The notes beneath the pieces were generated by a model that was not told where the DNA came from, did not search any database, and worked only from the letters and a program-made list of their open reading frames with translations. From assembly GCF_018449695.1 (NCBI RefSeq), contig NZ_JAAVUY010000003.1:1-64000 (forward strand): a stretch of DNA of 64,000 nt, in the 5' to 3' direction. Shown one piece after another: positions 8,822-17,043 of the stretch (the first letter of the stretch is position 1; the number at the start of each line of letters is the position of its first letter). The position numbers and the translations under genes are program-made. Source of the DNA: Bradyrhizobium sp. dw_411 (GTDB taxonomy: Bacteria > Pseudomonadota > Alphaproteobacteria > Rhizobiales > Xanthobacteraceae).

Positions 8822-9500
8822 TCTTACTTTCACAGTCGAGGCCCAGGGCACGACCACGCCGTTGACGCTGGCGATCGATCAGGCCGTCATCGCCGGCTGG
8901 ACCGGTCGCGATCCCGTCGCGCGCGACAAGCACATCGCCGAACTCGAGGCGATCGGCATCGCGCGGCCGGCGTCGACGCCGATCTATTACCGCGTTTCCG
9001 CGCGGCGGCTCGTCATCACCGACAGCATCGAATGCAGCGGCGGCGATTCCAGCGGCGAGGTCGAATTCGTGCTGATCGGCTGGCAGGGCCGGACCTTTGT
9101 CGGCGTCGGTTCCGATCATACCGACCGCAAGGTCGAGGCCTACGGCGTCACGGTATCGAAGCAGATGTGCGACAAGCCCGTCGCGTCCGTGCTGTGGGAA
9201 CTCGAGGACGTCATCGGTCATTGGGACCAGATGATCCTGCGTTCATTCGCCTGGATCGACGGCAAGCGCGTGCTGTATCAGGAAGGTAAACTCGACGGCA
9301 TGCTGCCGGTTGCCGACCTCATCAAGCGTGGCTTCGGCGACAAGGGGCTGCCGGATGGTTGCGCCATGTTCGGCGGCACCTTTGCGGCCAAGGGCGGCAT
9401 CCGCCCCGCCAGCCGGTTCGAATATGAGCTCGAGGATCCGGTTCTCAAGCGCGTCATTCGCGGTGCTTATGATGTGGTTGAAATGCCGGTGTTGGGGTAG
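8814..9500 (+). CDS. DUF2848 family protein
   Basis: Protein of about 228 residues of the uncharacterised DUF2848 family. A GTG start sits nine bases after a perfect ggagg, overlapping the amidase 3' end; an in-frame ATG nine bases earlier would touch that ribosome-binding site and is less likely. The C-terminal part ('DGCAMFGGTFAAKGG' followed by alternating strands) and the central 'SSGEVEFVLI' resemble the metal-binding core of fumarylacetoacetate-hydrolase-fold enzymes, so a hydrolase or lyase role is possible (inference from pattern only). It is the last gene of the importer/AtuA/amidase run and is followed by a palindromic repeat. Confidence 0.75.
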   Translation: MFDLTFTVEAQGTTTPLTLAIDQAVIAGWTGRDPVARDKHIAELEAIGIARPASTPIYYRVSARRLVITDSIECSGGDSSGEVEFVLIGWQGRTFVGVGSDHTDRKVEAYGVTVSKQMCDKPVASVLWELEDVIGHWDQMILRSFAWIDGKRVLYQEGKLDGMLPVADLIKRGFGDKGLPDGCAMFGGTFAAKGGIRPASRFEYELEDPVLKRVIRGAYDVVEMPVLG

Positions 9501-9512
9501 GTCGTGGATCTT

Positions 9513-9598
9513 TCCGTCATTCCGGGATGGTGCGTTAGCACCAGACCCGGAATCTCGGGATTCCGGGTTCGATGCTTCGCATCGCCCCGGAATGACGG
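9513..9598. repeat. Palindromic intergenic repeat (family A, copy 2)
   Basis: Near-identical to the element at 997-1080, with the same inverted ends ('cgtcattccggg' and 'ccccggaatgacg') and inner 'ggaatctcgggattcc' hairpin. The two copies bracket the nine-gene HAAT/AtuA operon. This copy may help end transcription after the DUF2848 gene. Confidence 0.85.
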
Positions 9599-9659
9599 GT
9601 GATGGTGACTTCCCGGAAATCGGGTGGCGCCGGATGCGCCGATTTGCGAAATTGGCGCC

Positions 9660-10401
9660 ATGAAAACCGCCGCCAGCAAAACCATCCACTCCGCACCTGA
9701 ATCCGGCATCGCCGCCCGCGTCGAGGCCATCGATTGGCCGCAGGCCAGCCGCGATCTCGATGCGTATGGCTGCACCGTCCTCAAGAGCCTGCTCACCGTC
9801 GACGAATGCCGTGCGCTCTCAGCGCTTTACCCTGACGACGCTCACTTTCGCAGCCGGGTGGTGATGGGACGCCACGGCTTTGGGCGTGGCGAATACAAAT
9901 ATTTTTCCTATCCGCTGCCCGAACTGATCGCGGAGTTGCGTCCGGCGCTGTATGCGCAGTTGCACGGCGTCGCCAACCGTTGGAACGAGGCGATGGGGAT
10001 CGATATCCGGTATCCCGAGAAGCACGCGGCTTTTCTGGAACGCTGCCGGACAGGCGAGGCCGACGCCGTTGCTGCTGCAATATGACGCCGGCGACTACAA
10101 TTGCCTGCATCAGGACCTCTATGGCGAACACGTGTTCCCGTTGCAGGTCGCGATCCTGTTGTCGGAGCCGGGCCGCGATTTCACCGGCGGCGAGTTCGTG
10201 CTGACCGAACAACGCCCGCGCATGCAGTCACGGCCGGAAGTGGTGCCGCTGGCGCAAGGCGATGCGGTGGCTTTTGCTGTGCATGTCAGGCCGGTGCAGG
10301 GGACGCGCGGATCTTATCGCGTTAACCTGCGCCACGGCGTCAGCCGGATCCGTTCCGGCCATCGCCATACGGTTGGTGTGATCTTTCACGACGCGAAGTG
10401 A
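9660..10401 (+). pseudogene. 2OG-Fe(II) dioxygenase, frameshifted
   Basis: Two adjacent reading frames together make one 2-oxoglutarate/Fe(II) dioxygenase of about 246 residues. Frame one starts at the ATG (MKTAASKT...) and ends at a TGA near 10085 after 'HAAFLERCRTGEADAV'. The next frame carries 'ARPTPLLLQYDAGDYNCLHQ' onward with the catalytic HxD (CLHQD), the double-stranded beta-helix and the distal 'RVNLRHGVSRI' segment. The expected join is near 10035-10055, where roughly two (or five or eight) bases appear to be missing in 'gaacgctgccggacag'. The catalytic part is therefore out of frame with the N-terminus. Either the gene is inactivated or the assembly has an indel. The stop overlaps the GTG of the AlkB gene, so the pair was once coupled. 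Confidence 0.8.
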
Positions 10402-11066
10402 GTGCTAGTGCCTTGACGGCGGATTTATTTGCTGGCGTTCCCGATGTGCGGCCTCCGCAGGAATCAATCGCGGAGGGCGCCGTATTGTTGCGCGGTTTCG
10501 CGCTTTCGTTTGGGGATGACCTGATCGCGGCGCTGCGCGATATCGTGACGCAGGCGCCGTTCCGGCGCATGCATACGCCGGGCGGCCATCAGATGTCGGT
10601 CGCGATGACCAATTGCGGCAGTTTTGGCTGGGTCACCGATCGCACCGGCTATCGCTACGATCCCAACGATCCCGAAACGGCAAAGCCGTGGCCACCGATG
10701 CCGCCGTCGTTTCGTGCACTGGCCGGGCAGGCGGCCGCGGAGATCGGCTTTGGCGGATTTGCACCGGAAGTCTGTTTGATCAACCGCTACGTGCCGGGCG
10801 CGCGGATGTCGCTGCATCAGGACAAGGACGAACTTGATCTGGGTGCGCCGATCGTTTCGGTCTCGCTGGGCCTGCCCGCGATCTTCCTGTTCGGCGGCAT
10901 GAAGCGCAGCGACAAGACGCAGCGGTTTCGGCTGGAGCATGGCGATGTCGCGGTATGGGGCGGCCCCGCGCGGCTGGCCTTTCACGGCGTCGCGCCGCTC
11001 GCCGATGGCGAGCATCCATTGATGGGCCGTCAGCGCATCAATCTCACCTTCCGCAAGGCGCGCTAG
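10398..11066 (+). CDS. alkB: AlkB-type alkylated DNA repair dioxygenase
   Basis: Predicted Fe(II)/2-oxoglutarate dioxygenase of 222 residues that removes alkyl groups from DNA or RNA bases by oxidation. The iron ligands are visible as H140, D142 (SLHQD) and H196 (AFHGV), and the 2OG-binding arginines lie in 'RINLTFRKAR' at the end. The substrate-loop motif 'NCGSFGWVTDRTGYRY' near residue 72 is typical of AlkB. It starts with a GTG overlapping the stop of the upstream frameshifted dioxygenase gene and is convergent with the ThDP enzyme, with 12 bases between stops. No Ada gene or Ada operator was seen nearby. Confidence 0.9.
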   Translation: MSASALTADLFAGVPDVRPPQESIAEGAVLLRGFALSFGDDLIAALRDIVTQAPFRRMHTPGGHQMSVAMTNCGSFGWVTDRTGYRYDPNDPETAKPWPPMPPSFRALAGQAAAEIGFGGFAPEVCLINRYVPGARMSLHQDKDELDLGAPIVSVSLGLPAIFLFGGMKRSDKTQRFRLEHGDVAVWGGPARLAFHGVAPLADGEHPLMGRQRINLTFRKAR

Positions 11067-11078
11067 TCCAATGAGATA

Positions 11079-12704
11079 TTACGGTTTCGCGGGGTGAATG
11101 AACGCCCACGGGCTGATCTCGGAATCCCTGGGCACTTCGATGGCGATGACGTAGGGACCGCCATGCGCCAGCGCCTTTTCCAATACCGGACGGAATCCTT
11201 CGGGTGAAGTCACCCGCGCCGCGCCGACGCCGAATGATTCCGCGAGCTTGACGAAATCCGGATTGACCAGGTCGGATGCCACCACGCGGCCGCCGAAGCG
11301 TTCGCGCTGGTCGCGCCGCACATTGCCATAGGCATTGTTGTTGAACACCAGCGTGACCACGCCGATATTGAATTGCACTGCGGTCGCCAGTTCCTGCACG
11401 CCGAACATGAAGCCGCCATCGCCTGTGATCGCGACCACCGGCCGGTCTGGATGCGCGATCTTGGCGCCGAGTGCAGTGGGAAAGCCCGAGCCGAGCGTGC
11501 CCTGATAGCCCGAGGAAATGAAGGTGCGCGGCTCGTAGATCGGAAAACCGTACCAAGAGGCAAAGCCGACCTGCGACAATTCATCTGTCACGATCGCGTT
11601 TGCCGGCAGCACCTCGCGCAGGATATTCAGGTAAGCCATCTGCGGCTGAATCCGCTGAATCTCTTTCACCGCCATCGCCGAAGCGTCGCGGATCGCGGCC
11701 CGGCGACCGTGCGTTTTGGTGTAGCCATTTTTCCTGACCGCTGCGAGCAATTCGATGGTGCCGGCCTTTGCGTCCGAAATCACGGCGGCATCCGGCGCAT
11801 AACGTCGCATTTCCGATGGGTCGATATCGATACGAATGGATTTCAGCCCGTCGGGCCGAAACGGCCAACGCGATATTGTCGGCAATTCCAGCCGCGTTCC
11901 AATGCCGATCATCAGATCGGTCTGTGGCCACAGCTTGTAAGCCGCCGCCATCGTCAATCCCAGTTCATGCGCATTGCTGACGATGCCGCGCCCGCTGCGG
12001 AATGCCACCACGGGCGCGTCGATCAGTTCGGCCAGTTCCAGAATTTCATCGCGCGCGTGGATCGCACCGCTGCCGACAAAGATCATCGGCGTCTTGCTGC
12101 CGGCGATCAAACCGGCGGCCGCCTTGACGCGCTCGGTATCGGGCAGCGGGGCGGGAAACAGATCGAACGGTTTTGCAGGCGCGGTTTCGGCAGCTTGCGT
12201 AAATACATCCCAGGGCATTTCCAACGACACCGGACCGCGCCGCCCCGACAGCATTTCCTGGAACGCGCGCGACACCAGCGCGGGCGCGGCGTCGGGATAT
12301 TCGATCCGTTCCGCCCATTTCACGAAAGTTCTGAGCGTGGCGAGTTGATCGGGCATTTCGTGCAGATGGCCGCGGCCCTTGCCCAAAAATTCGGTCGGCA
12401 CCTGTCCGGTCAGGCACAGCACCGGCTCGTTCGATCCATAAGCTGTCAGAAGCGCTGCACCGGCGTTGAGGACACCGGGGCCCGGCACCACGCTGAACAC
12501 GCCGGGCCTGCCGGTGGATCGCGCATAACCATAGGCCATGTAACCGCAGGCCTGCTCATGCCGCGCGCCGATGACTTTCAACTGCGCCTGATGAAACGCG
12601 TCGAACAGGCCGTAAATCTGCGCGCCGGGCAGGCCGAACACGGTATCGACGCCATGCGCGACCAGGCCGCTGACGATGGCTTCGCCGCCGGTGCTCAAGG
12701 TCAT
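11079..12704 (-). CDS. Thiamine diphosphate-dependent enzyme, acetolactate synthase-like
   Basis: Protein of 541 residues with the three-domain architecture of the ThDP decarboxylase/synthase family. The N-terminal pyrimidine-binding domain has the activating glutamate in 'ARHEQACGYMAYGYAR', and the C-terminal domain has the ThDP/Mg motif 'GDGGFMFG...NNNAYGN'. I chose the ATG (MTLSTGGEA) rather than a TTG four codons earlier. It cannot be called an acetolactate synthase with confidence, since no small subunit is adjacent. Its place beside an FAH-family enzyme and the homoprotocatechuate genes suggests a 2-oxoacid decarboxylase or carboligase acting on an aromatic-degradation intermediate (inference). 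Confidence 0.82.
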   Translation of the reverse strand: MTLSTGGEAIVSGLVAHGVDTVFGLPGAQIYGLFDAFHQAQLKVIGARHEQACGYMAYGYARSTGRPGVFSVVPGPGVLNAGAALLTAYGSNEPVLCLTGQVPTEFLGKGRGHLHEMPDQLATLRTFVKWAERIEYPDAAPALVSRAFQEMLSGRRGPVSLEMPWDVFTQAAETAPAKPFDLFPAPLPDTERVKAAAGLIAGSKTPMIFVGSGAIHARDEILELAELIDAPVVAFRSGRGIVSNAHELGLTMAAAYKLWPQTDLMIGIGTRLELPTISRWPFRPDGLKSIRIDIDPSEMRRYAPDAAVISDAKAGTIELLAAVRKNGYTKTHGRRAAIRDASAMAVKEIQRIQPQMAYLNILREVLPANAIVTDELSQVGFASWYGFPIYEPRTFISSGYQGTLGSGFPTALGAKIAHPDRPVVAITGDGGFMFGVQELATAVQFNIGVVTLVFNNNAYGNVRRDQRERFGGRVVASDLVNPDFVKLAESFGVGAARVTSPEGFRPVLEKALAHGGPYVIAIEVPRDSEISPWAFIHPAKP

Positions 12705-12729
12705 TGTCGTGTCCAATCGCTTGCGGGCA

Positions 12730-13602
12730 TCACAGTGCCTCGTCGATCACGCCATTGCGCAGCACGCCGATGCCGTCGGCTTCGACCTCGACGACGTCGC
12801 CGGGCTTGAGGTAGCGCGGTGGATCGAACCGCGCGCCGGCGCCTGTCGGCGTTCCCGTGACGATGACGTCGCCGGGCACCAGTGTCGTGAAGGTTGAGAT
12901 GTAATGGATCAGGTAACGAAAGCCGAAGATCAGCCGGCCGGTGCGATCGTCCTGCCGCGTCTCGCCGTTGACCCGCGTCGTCAACCTGATGTCCGCGATT
13001 TGGGATTCGCTCGCGTAGGGAACAAGCCATGGGCCGAGACTACCGGTGGCGTCGAAATTCTTGCCCTGGGTGACATTGAACTTGGCGTGCCGGACCCAGT
13101 CGCGGATGGTGCCTTCGTTGCACAGCGTGATCGCGGCGATGTGATCCAGCGCCGCGCTTTCCGGGATATGCCGGCCGGCTTTTCCGATCACCAGAACCAC
13201 TTCACCCTCATAGTCGAGCTGCGGTGAAGCCCGCGGGCGAACCAGCGGCGAGTTGTGGCCGACAAAGGAGCGCGGCGTGCGCATGAACATGCTCGGATAT
13301 TTCGGTGCGTCCTGGCCATCCTTGTATTCAGCATTGCGGTCCGGATAGTTCACGCCGATGCAGATGATTTTTTCAGGCGCCGGAATGGGTGGGAGCCAGG
13401 TGACCCCGTCGAGGGCATGGTCCGGCGCATGTTTTGCGGCTTCGTTGGCGAGCTTCTGCAGCGCACCGGCGGCGATCACTTCGCGCAGCGTCGGATAATC
13501 CCTGCCGGAGCGCGCGGACAGATCGACCACACCGCCGTCAGTCACGGCGCCGTATCTGGTCGATCCGTTGAAGACGTAAGTCGCGAGTCGGGAAGCGGGC
13601 AT
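12730..13602 (-). CDS. Fumarylacetoacetate hydrolase family protein, HpaG/HpaH-like
   Basis: FAH-fold enzyme of 290 residues. It has the N-terminal cap domain followed by the catalytic core starting 'IICIGVNYPDRNAEY', metal ligands in 'DYEGEVVLVIG', and the terminal block 'VTGTPTGAGARF...GDVVEVEADGIG'. In the homoprotocatechuate pathway two steps, OPET decarboxylation (HpaG) and hydration (HpaH), use this fold; E. coli HpaG carries two tandem copies whereas this one is single. It could serve either step or act as an acylpyruvase. It is on the same strand as the other hpa genes and lies 28 bases before the ModA-like gene's 3' end. Confidence 0.8.
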   Translation of the reverse strand: MPASRLATYVFNGSTRYGAVTDGGVVDLSARSGRDYPTLREVIAAGALQKLANEAAKHAPDHALDGVTWLPPIPAPEKIICIGVNYPDRNAEYKDGQDAPKYPSMFMRTPRSFVGHNSPLVRPRASPQLDYEGEVVLVIGKAGRHIPESAALDHIAAITLCNEGTIRDWVRHAKFNVTQGKNFDATGSLGPWLVPYASESQIADIRLTTRVNGETRQDDRTGRLIFGFRYLIHYISTFTTLVPGDVIVTGTPTGAGARFDPPRYLKPGDVVEVEADGIGVLRNGVIDEAL

Positions 13603-13630
13603 TGGATGTCCAATATATCTCTCGAATTTA

Positions 13631-14383
13631 CTAACCGGGGTTCAAACCCATCTTCCTGATCACGGCGGTGGCCGCTGGACTGGTCAGATAATCGATGAAT
13701 GCTTTGGCGGCAGCGGCTTCTTTGGTATCGGCCGCGACAGCCGCGGTGAAAACCAGCTCCTGCTGCAACTCGGCGGGGAATGGGCCGGCGATTTCGACCC
13801 CGGGGGCCATCAAGACATTGACCAGAAACACCCCGAGCTCGGCATCGCCCTTGGCAACAGCTTCCGCGATCTGTCCCGTGGTGGCCTGCGGTTTGGTCTT
13901 GGTTTTCATCGCCTCGGCAATACCAAGGCGCTCGAACACGCCGGTGACATAGGCGCCGGCCGCGCTCGTCGGCAGATTCGCGATCGATTGCGCGCCGAGC
14001 AACGTCTTTTTCAGCGCGTCGGGCGTGCTGACATCCGGCTTGGGCGCGCCGGCGCGCACGGCGACGCCATAGCCGACATGGGCGATATCGATGGTCGGCA
14101 GCACGAAGCGGGCCTTTGCGGCAGCGTCTTTAAAAACGTCGATGGGTACGACACCGAGATCAAACGGGGCGCCCGTCGCCAGCTTGATCAGATTGGGGGT
14201 GGAATCGAAGTGAATAACGAGCTTATGGCCGGAGATACGCTCGAATTGGGGCGCGAGCTCGTTCAGCACGGTGGTCATCGAGCCGCCCGCCAATACCTTG
14301 AGTTCAGCGGCGTGAAGTGCAGCAACAGGTACCGAGACCAGCGCCAGAATCGAAATCGTTGCGATGAAAGAAAGTTTTTTCAT
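13631..14383 (-). CDS. Orphan ModA-like periplasmic substrate-binding protein
   Basis: Exported protein of 250 residues with a signal peptide (MKKLSFIAT..., cleavage near AALHA, residue 26) and the type II binding-protein fold seen in molybdate-binding ModA ('LKVLAGGSMTTVLNELAPQF'). No ABC permease or ATPase is adjacent. It starts eight bases after the dioxygenase gene with an 'agga' ribosome-binding site that overlaps that gene's stop, so it is cotranscribed with the aromatic-degradation genes. The ligand may be an organic acid rather than molybdate (inference). Confidence 0.8.
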   Translation of the reverse strand: MKKLSFIATISILALVSVPVAALHAAELKVLAGGSMTTVLNELAPQFERISGHKLVIHFDSTPNLIKLATGAPFDLGVVPIDVFKDAAAKARFVLPTIDIAHVGYGVAVRAGAPKPDVSTPDALKKTLLGAQSIANLPTSAAGAYVTGVFERLGIAEAMKTKTKPQATTGQIAEAVAKGDAELGVFLVNVLMAPGVEIAGPFPAELQQELVFTAAVAADTKEAAAAKAFIDYLTSPAATAVIRKMGLNPG

Positions 14384-14391
14384 GAAATGTC

Positions 14392-15375
14392 CTAGTCCGC
14401 GATCGTCACATTAGCAACAAAGCGCGGCTCGCGAACCGCCTGGCCGGTAAACGGCGATCCCTGCTCGAACCAGGAGCGCGGCGCCGATGCGCCCCACAGC
14501 GTCTGCCGCCGCGGATCGTTCAGCGACCAGCGCATCGGTTCATGGTCGTGATCTCCGGTGAAGTAATCGCTGGTGTAGAGTTCGAGGCGATGGCCGTCGG
14601 GATCGCGAATGTAGAGAAAAAACGCATTGGAAATGCCGTGGCGGCCGGGCCCGCGTTCGATGTTCTTGACGAACCCACTCGAGGCCATCACGTCGCACAG
14701 ATGCAGGATGTTCATCGCGGTCGGCACCCAATAAGCAAAATGGTGCAGGCGAGGTCCCCGGCCGTTGGTGATGGCGAAATCATGCACATTGCCCTTGCGA
14801 TGCATCCATGCCGCGGCGATGCGCCCGTCGGGCCCGTCTTCCTCGGCATATTCGGTCAGCCGGAAGCCGAGCCGCGCATAGAAGTCTACAGTGTCCTGCA
14901 CCTCGGCGGCGAACACATTGAAGTGGTCGAGCCGCTGCGGGTGGCAGCCCTTGTAGAGGTCGTAGCGGCGCAGCAGATGCGGACGGCGGTCCATCGATGC
15001 GTAAAGCTCGATCTGAAAGCCCTGGGGATCGGTGAATTGCAGCGTGCGGCCTTGGAACGCTTGTTCGGCGAAGGCATAGGTAATGCCGTTTTCTGAAAAG
15101 AACGCGGCGGCCTTGTCGAGATCGCTTTCATTGCCGACCTTGAAGCCCAGCCGGTTGCAGGCCGCAGTGGCGGCCTTGCGCAGCACCAGCGAGTGATGCT
15201 GATGCTCCTCGCTGCCGCGCAGATACACGGTGCGTTCGTCGCGGTCCTCGACATGCAGGCCGACCGCGTTTTCGTAGAATTTGCCGCTGGCGTTGAGGTC
15301 CACCACATCAAGCACGGCATGGCTGCACCTGATGATGTTGAAGGGCGGATCGAAGATATGTGTCGGCACGGGCAT
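14392..15375 (-). CDS. hpaD: Type I extradiol dioxygenase, homoprotocatechuate 2,3-dioxygenase-like
   Basis: Ring-cleavage dioxygenase of 327 residues with two VOC modules. By spacing to the well-studied homoprotocatechuate 2,3-dioxygenase, the metal ligands are H151 (LDHFNVF), H212 (LHHFAYW) and E265 (HRLELYT), and the acid/base pair is H198 (NVHDFA) and Y255 (FFLYIRDPDG). The enzyme would open the ring of 3,4-dihydroxyphenylacetate to 5-carboxymethyl-2-hydroxymuconate semialdehyde, the substrate of the aldehyde dehydrogenase encoded just upstream. A palindromic repeat of about 100 bases separates the two genes. A catechol 2,3-dioxygenase with a different ring substituent is the main alternative. 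Confidence 0.82.
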   Translation of the reverse strand: MPVPTHIFDPPFNIIRCSHAVLDVVDLNASGKFYENAVGLHVEDRDERTVYLRGSEEHQHHSLVLRKAATAACNRLGFKVGNESDLDKAAAFFSENGITYAFAEQAFQGRTLQFTDPQGFQIELYASMDRRPHLLRRYDLYKGCHPQRLDHFNVFAAEVQDTVDFYARLGFRLTEYAEEDGPDGRIAAAWMHRKGNVHDFAITNGRGPRLHHFAYWVPTAMNILHLCDVMASSGFVKNIERGPGRHGISNAFFLYIRDPDGHRLELYTSDYFTGDHDHEPMRWSLNDPRRQTLWGASAPRSWFEQGSPFTGQAVREPRFVANVTIAD

Positions 15376-15405
15376 GCGGTTTGTCCCAGTTCCCAGTTCG
15401 TTCAG

Positions 15406-15504
15406 TCCTCATGGTGAGGAGGCGCTGCTTAGCGCCGTCTCGAACCATGAGTTTGCGGCCCATCCTTCGAGACGCGGCCTGTCGGCCGCTCTTCAGGATG
15501 AGGG
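15406..15504. repeat. Palindromic intergenic repeat (family B, copy 2)
   Basis: Element running from 'tcctcatggtgaggagg' to 'gctcttcaggatgaggg', with internal hairpins such as 'gcggcctgtcggccgc'. It lies between hpaE and the dioxygenase gene inside the transcription unit, and its right end supplies the last codons and stop codon of hpaE. Related copies are at the left window edge and at 24928-25036. Confidence 0.82.
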
Positions 15505-17043
15505 TACTCCCAGCCGCTGAATCCTGTGCGTCCCCTTGGCCAGCGAGACGTGCTTGGTTTCCATGTAGAAGTCGAACGAGTAATCGCCGCCGTCGCGGCC
15601 GATGCCGGAAGATTTCATGCCGCCGAACGGGGTCGGCAAATGGCGGACGTTTTCGGAATTCAGCCAGATCATGCCGGCTTCGAGTGCATCGGCGACGCGC
15701 AACGCCCGGCCCATGTCCGAGGTCCAGACGTAACCAGTGAGGCCGTATTGCACGTCGTTGGCGATCTCGACGGCGTTCTTCTCATCACGGAACGGAATCA
15801 CCGTCAGGAACGGGCCGAATACTTCCTCCTGAGCGATCCGCATGCCGGCGTGCGCGCCGGTCACCAGCGTTGGCTGCACGTAGTGTCCGCCGCCGGGGCC
15901 GTCATGCGTCCGGCCGCCGACGGCAATCACGGCACCATCTTTGCGCGCCACATCAAAATAGGAACAGACCTTTTCGAGATGACGCTCGTGGATCAGCGGA
16001 CCGATTTCGGTCGCGGGATCGAGCGGGTGGCCCACCTTGAGCGCCTTAACGCGGGCCGTGAGTTTCTCGATGAATTTGTCCGCGATGGTTTCCTGAACCA
16101 GGAGCCGGCTCGACGAGGTGCAGCGCTCGCCATTAAGCGAGTAGATCATGAACACCACCGCATCGAGCGCGCATTCCATATCGGCGTCATCGAACACGAT
16201 CACGGGATTTTTGCCGCCGAGTTCGAAATGCACGCGTTTCAAGGTGGGCGCGCCCTGCGCCATGATGGCGGAGCCGGTCGAGCTTTCGCCCACAAAGCCG
16301 ATCGCCTTGATGGCGGGATGCTGGGTCAGTGCCTTGCCGGCTTCTTCGCCGATACCGTGCACGGTATTGAGCACGCCGTCGGGAACACCGGCTTGTTTCA
16401 CCAGTTTCGCCAGGAGATCGGCCGTGACCGGCGACCATTCGGCGGGTTTATGAACCACGGTGCAGCCGGCCGCGAGTGCGGGCGCGATCTTCCAGGTCGA
16501 CAGCATGAACGGCGTGTTCCAGGGCGTGATCACGCCGACCGGGCCGATCGGAACCCTTGTCGATACGTTCCAATGTTCGTCGCTCGGCATGTTCAGGCCG
16601 TCGCGCGCATCGGTGCATTTGTCGGCGAAGAACCGAAAGTTTTCGGCGCCGCGGATCGCGGCCTTGGCCATGAAGCGATGGGCCTGGCCGGTATCGATGC
16701 ATTCTAGCACCGCAATATCGTCGGCGCGCTCTTCGATGGCGTCGGCGACACGATGCAAGAGTTTTTTGCGCATGGTCGCGGGCATGTCGCGCCAGGCCTT
16801 GAAGGCCTGCGCGGCGACCGTTGCGGCGCGGTCGATGTCTTCGGCGCCGCCGCGCGCGACCGGCGCGAGCACGGCGCTATCGATGGGCGATTTCGTCTCA
16901 AAAGTCTCGCCCGAGATCGAGGGCACGATCTCGCCACCGATCAGGTGCCCGATGCCGTCAGCCCGCAGCTTGGCAAGCAACGGCGCGGCGCGGTCGCGAT
17001 TGGCCTGAAACACCTCGGATGATTTCGGCATGGCTTTATCCAT
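15493..17043 (-). CDS. hpaE: 5-carboxymethyl-2-hydroxymuconate semialdehyde dehydrogenase-like
   Basis: Aldehyde dehydrogenase superfamily protein of 516 residues. The general base Glu is in 'FELGGKNPVIVF', the nucleophilic Cys in 'NGERCTSSSRLLV', and the NAD-binding stretch 'GVITPWNTPFML' is intact. In the homoprotocatechuate pathway it oxidises the ring-cleavage semialdehyde to 5-carboxymethyl-2-hydroxymuconate. The ATG lies in an ATGGATAA overlap with the stop of hpaF and has a ggagg ribosome-binding site six bases upstream. The last few residues (GVPSS) and the stop codon come from an intergenic repeat, so the C-terminus differs from what the family usually has. Synteny, not sequence alone, points to HpaE. 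Confidence 0.82.
   Translation of the reverse strand: MDKAMPKSSEVFQANRDRAAPLLAKLRADGIGHLIGGEIVPSISGETFETKSPIDSAVLAPVARGGAEDIDRAATVAAQAFKAWRDMPATMRKKLLHRVADAIEERADDIAVLECIDTGQAHRFMAKAAIRGAENFRFFADKCTDARDGLNMPSDEHWNVSTRVPIGPVGVITPWNTPFMLSTWKIAPALAAGCTVVHKPAEWSPVTADLLAKLVKQAGVPDGVLNTVHGIGEEAGKALTQHPAIKAIGFVGESSTGSAIMAQGAPTLKRVHFELGGKNPVIVFDDADMECALDAVVFMIYSLNGERCTSSSRLLVQETIADKFIEKLTARVKALKVGHPLDPATEIGPLIHERHLEKVCSYFDVARKDGAVIAVGGRTHDGPGGGHYVQPTLVTGAHAGMRIAQEEVFGPFLTVIPFRDEKNAVEIANDVQYGLTGYVWTSDMGRALRVADALEAGMIWLNSENVRHLPTPFGGMKSSGIGRDGGDYSFDFYMETKHVSLAKGTHRIQRLGVPSS

Noticed and set aside
11373..12809. A 478-codon open frame on the plus strand
   Set aside because: It is the antisense shadow of the ThDP enzyme gene; composition is Arg/His rich with no domain.
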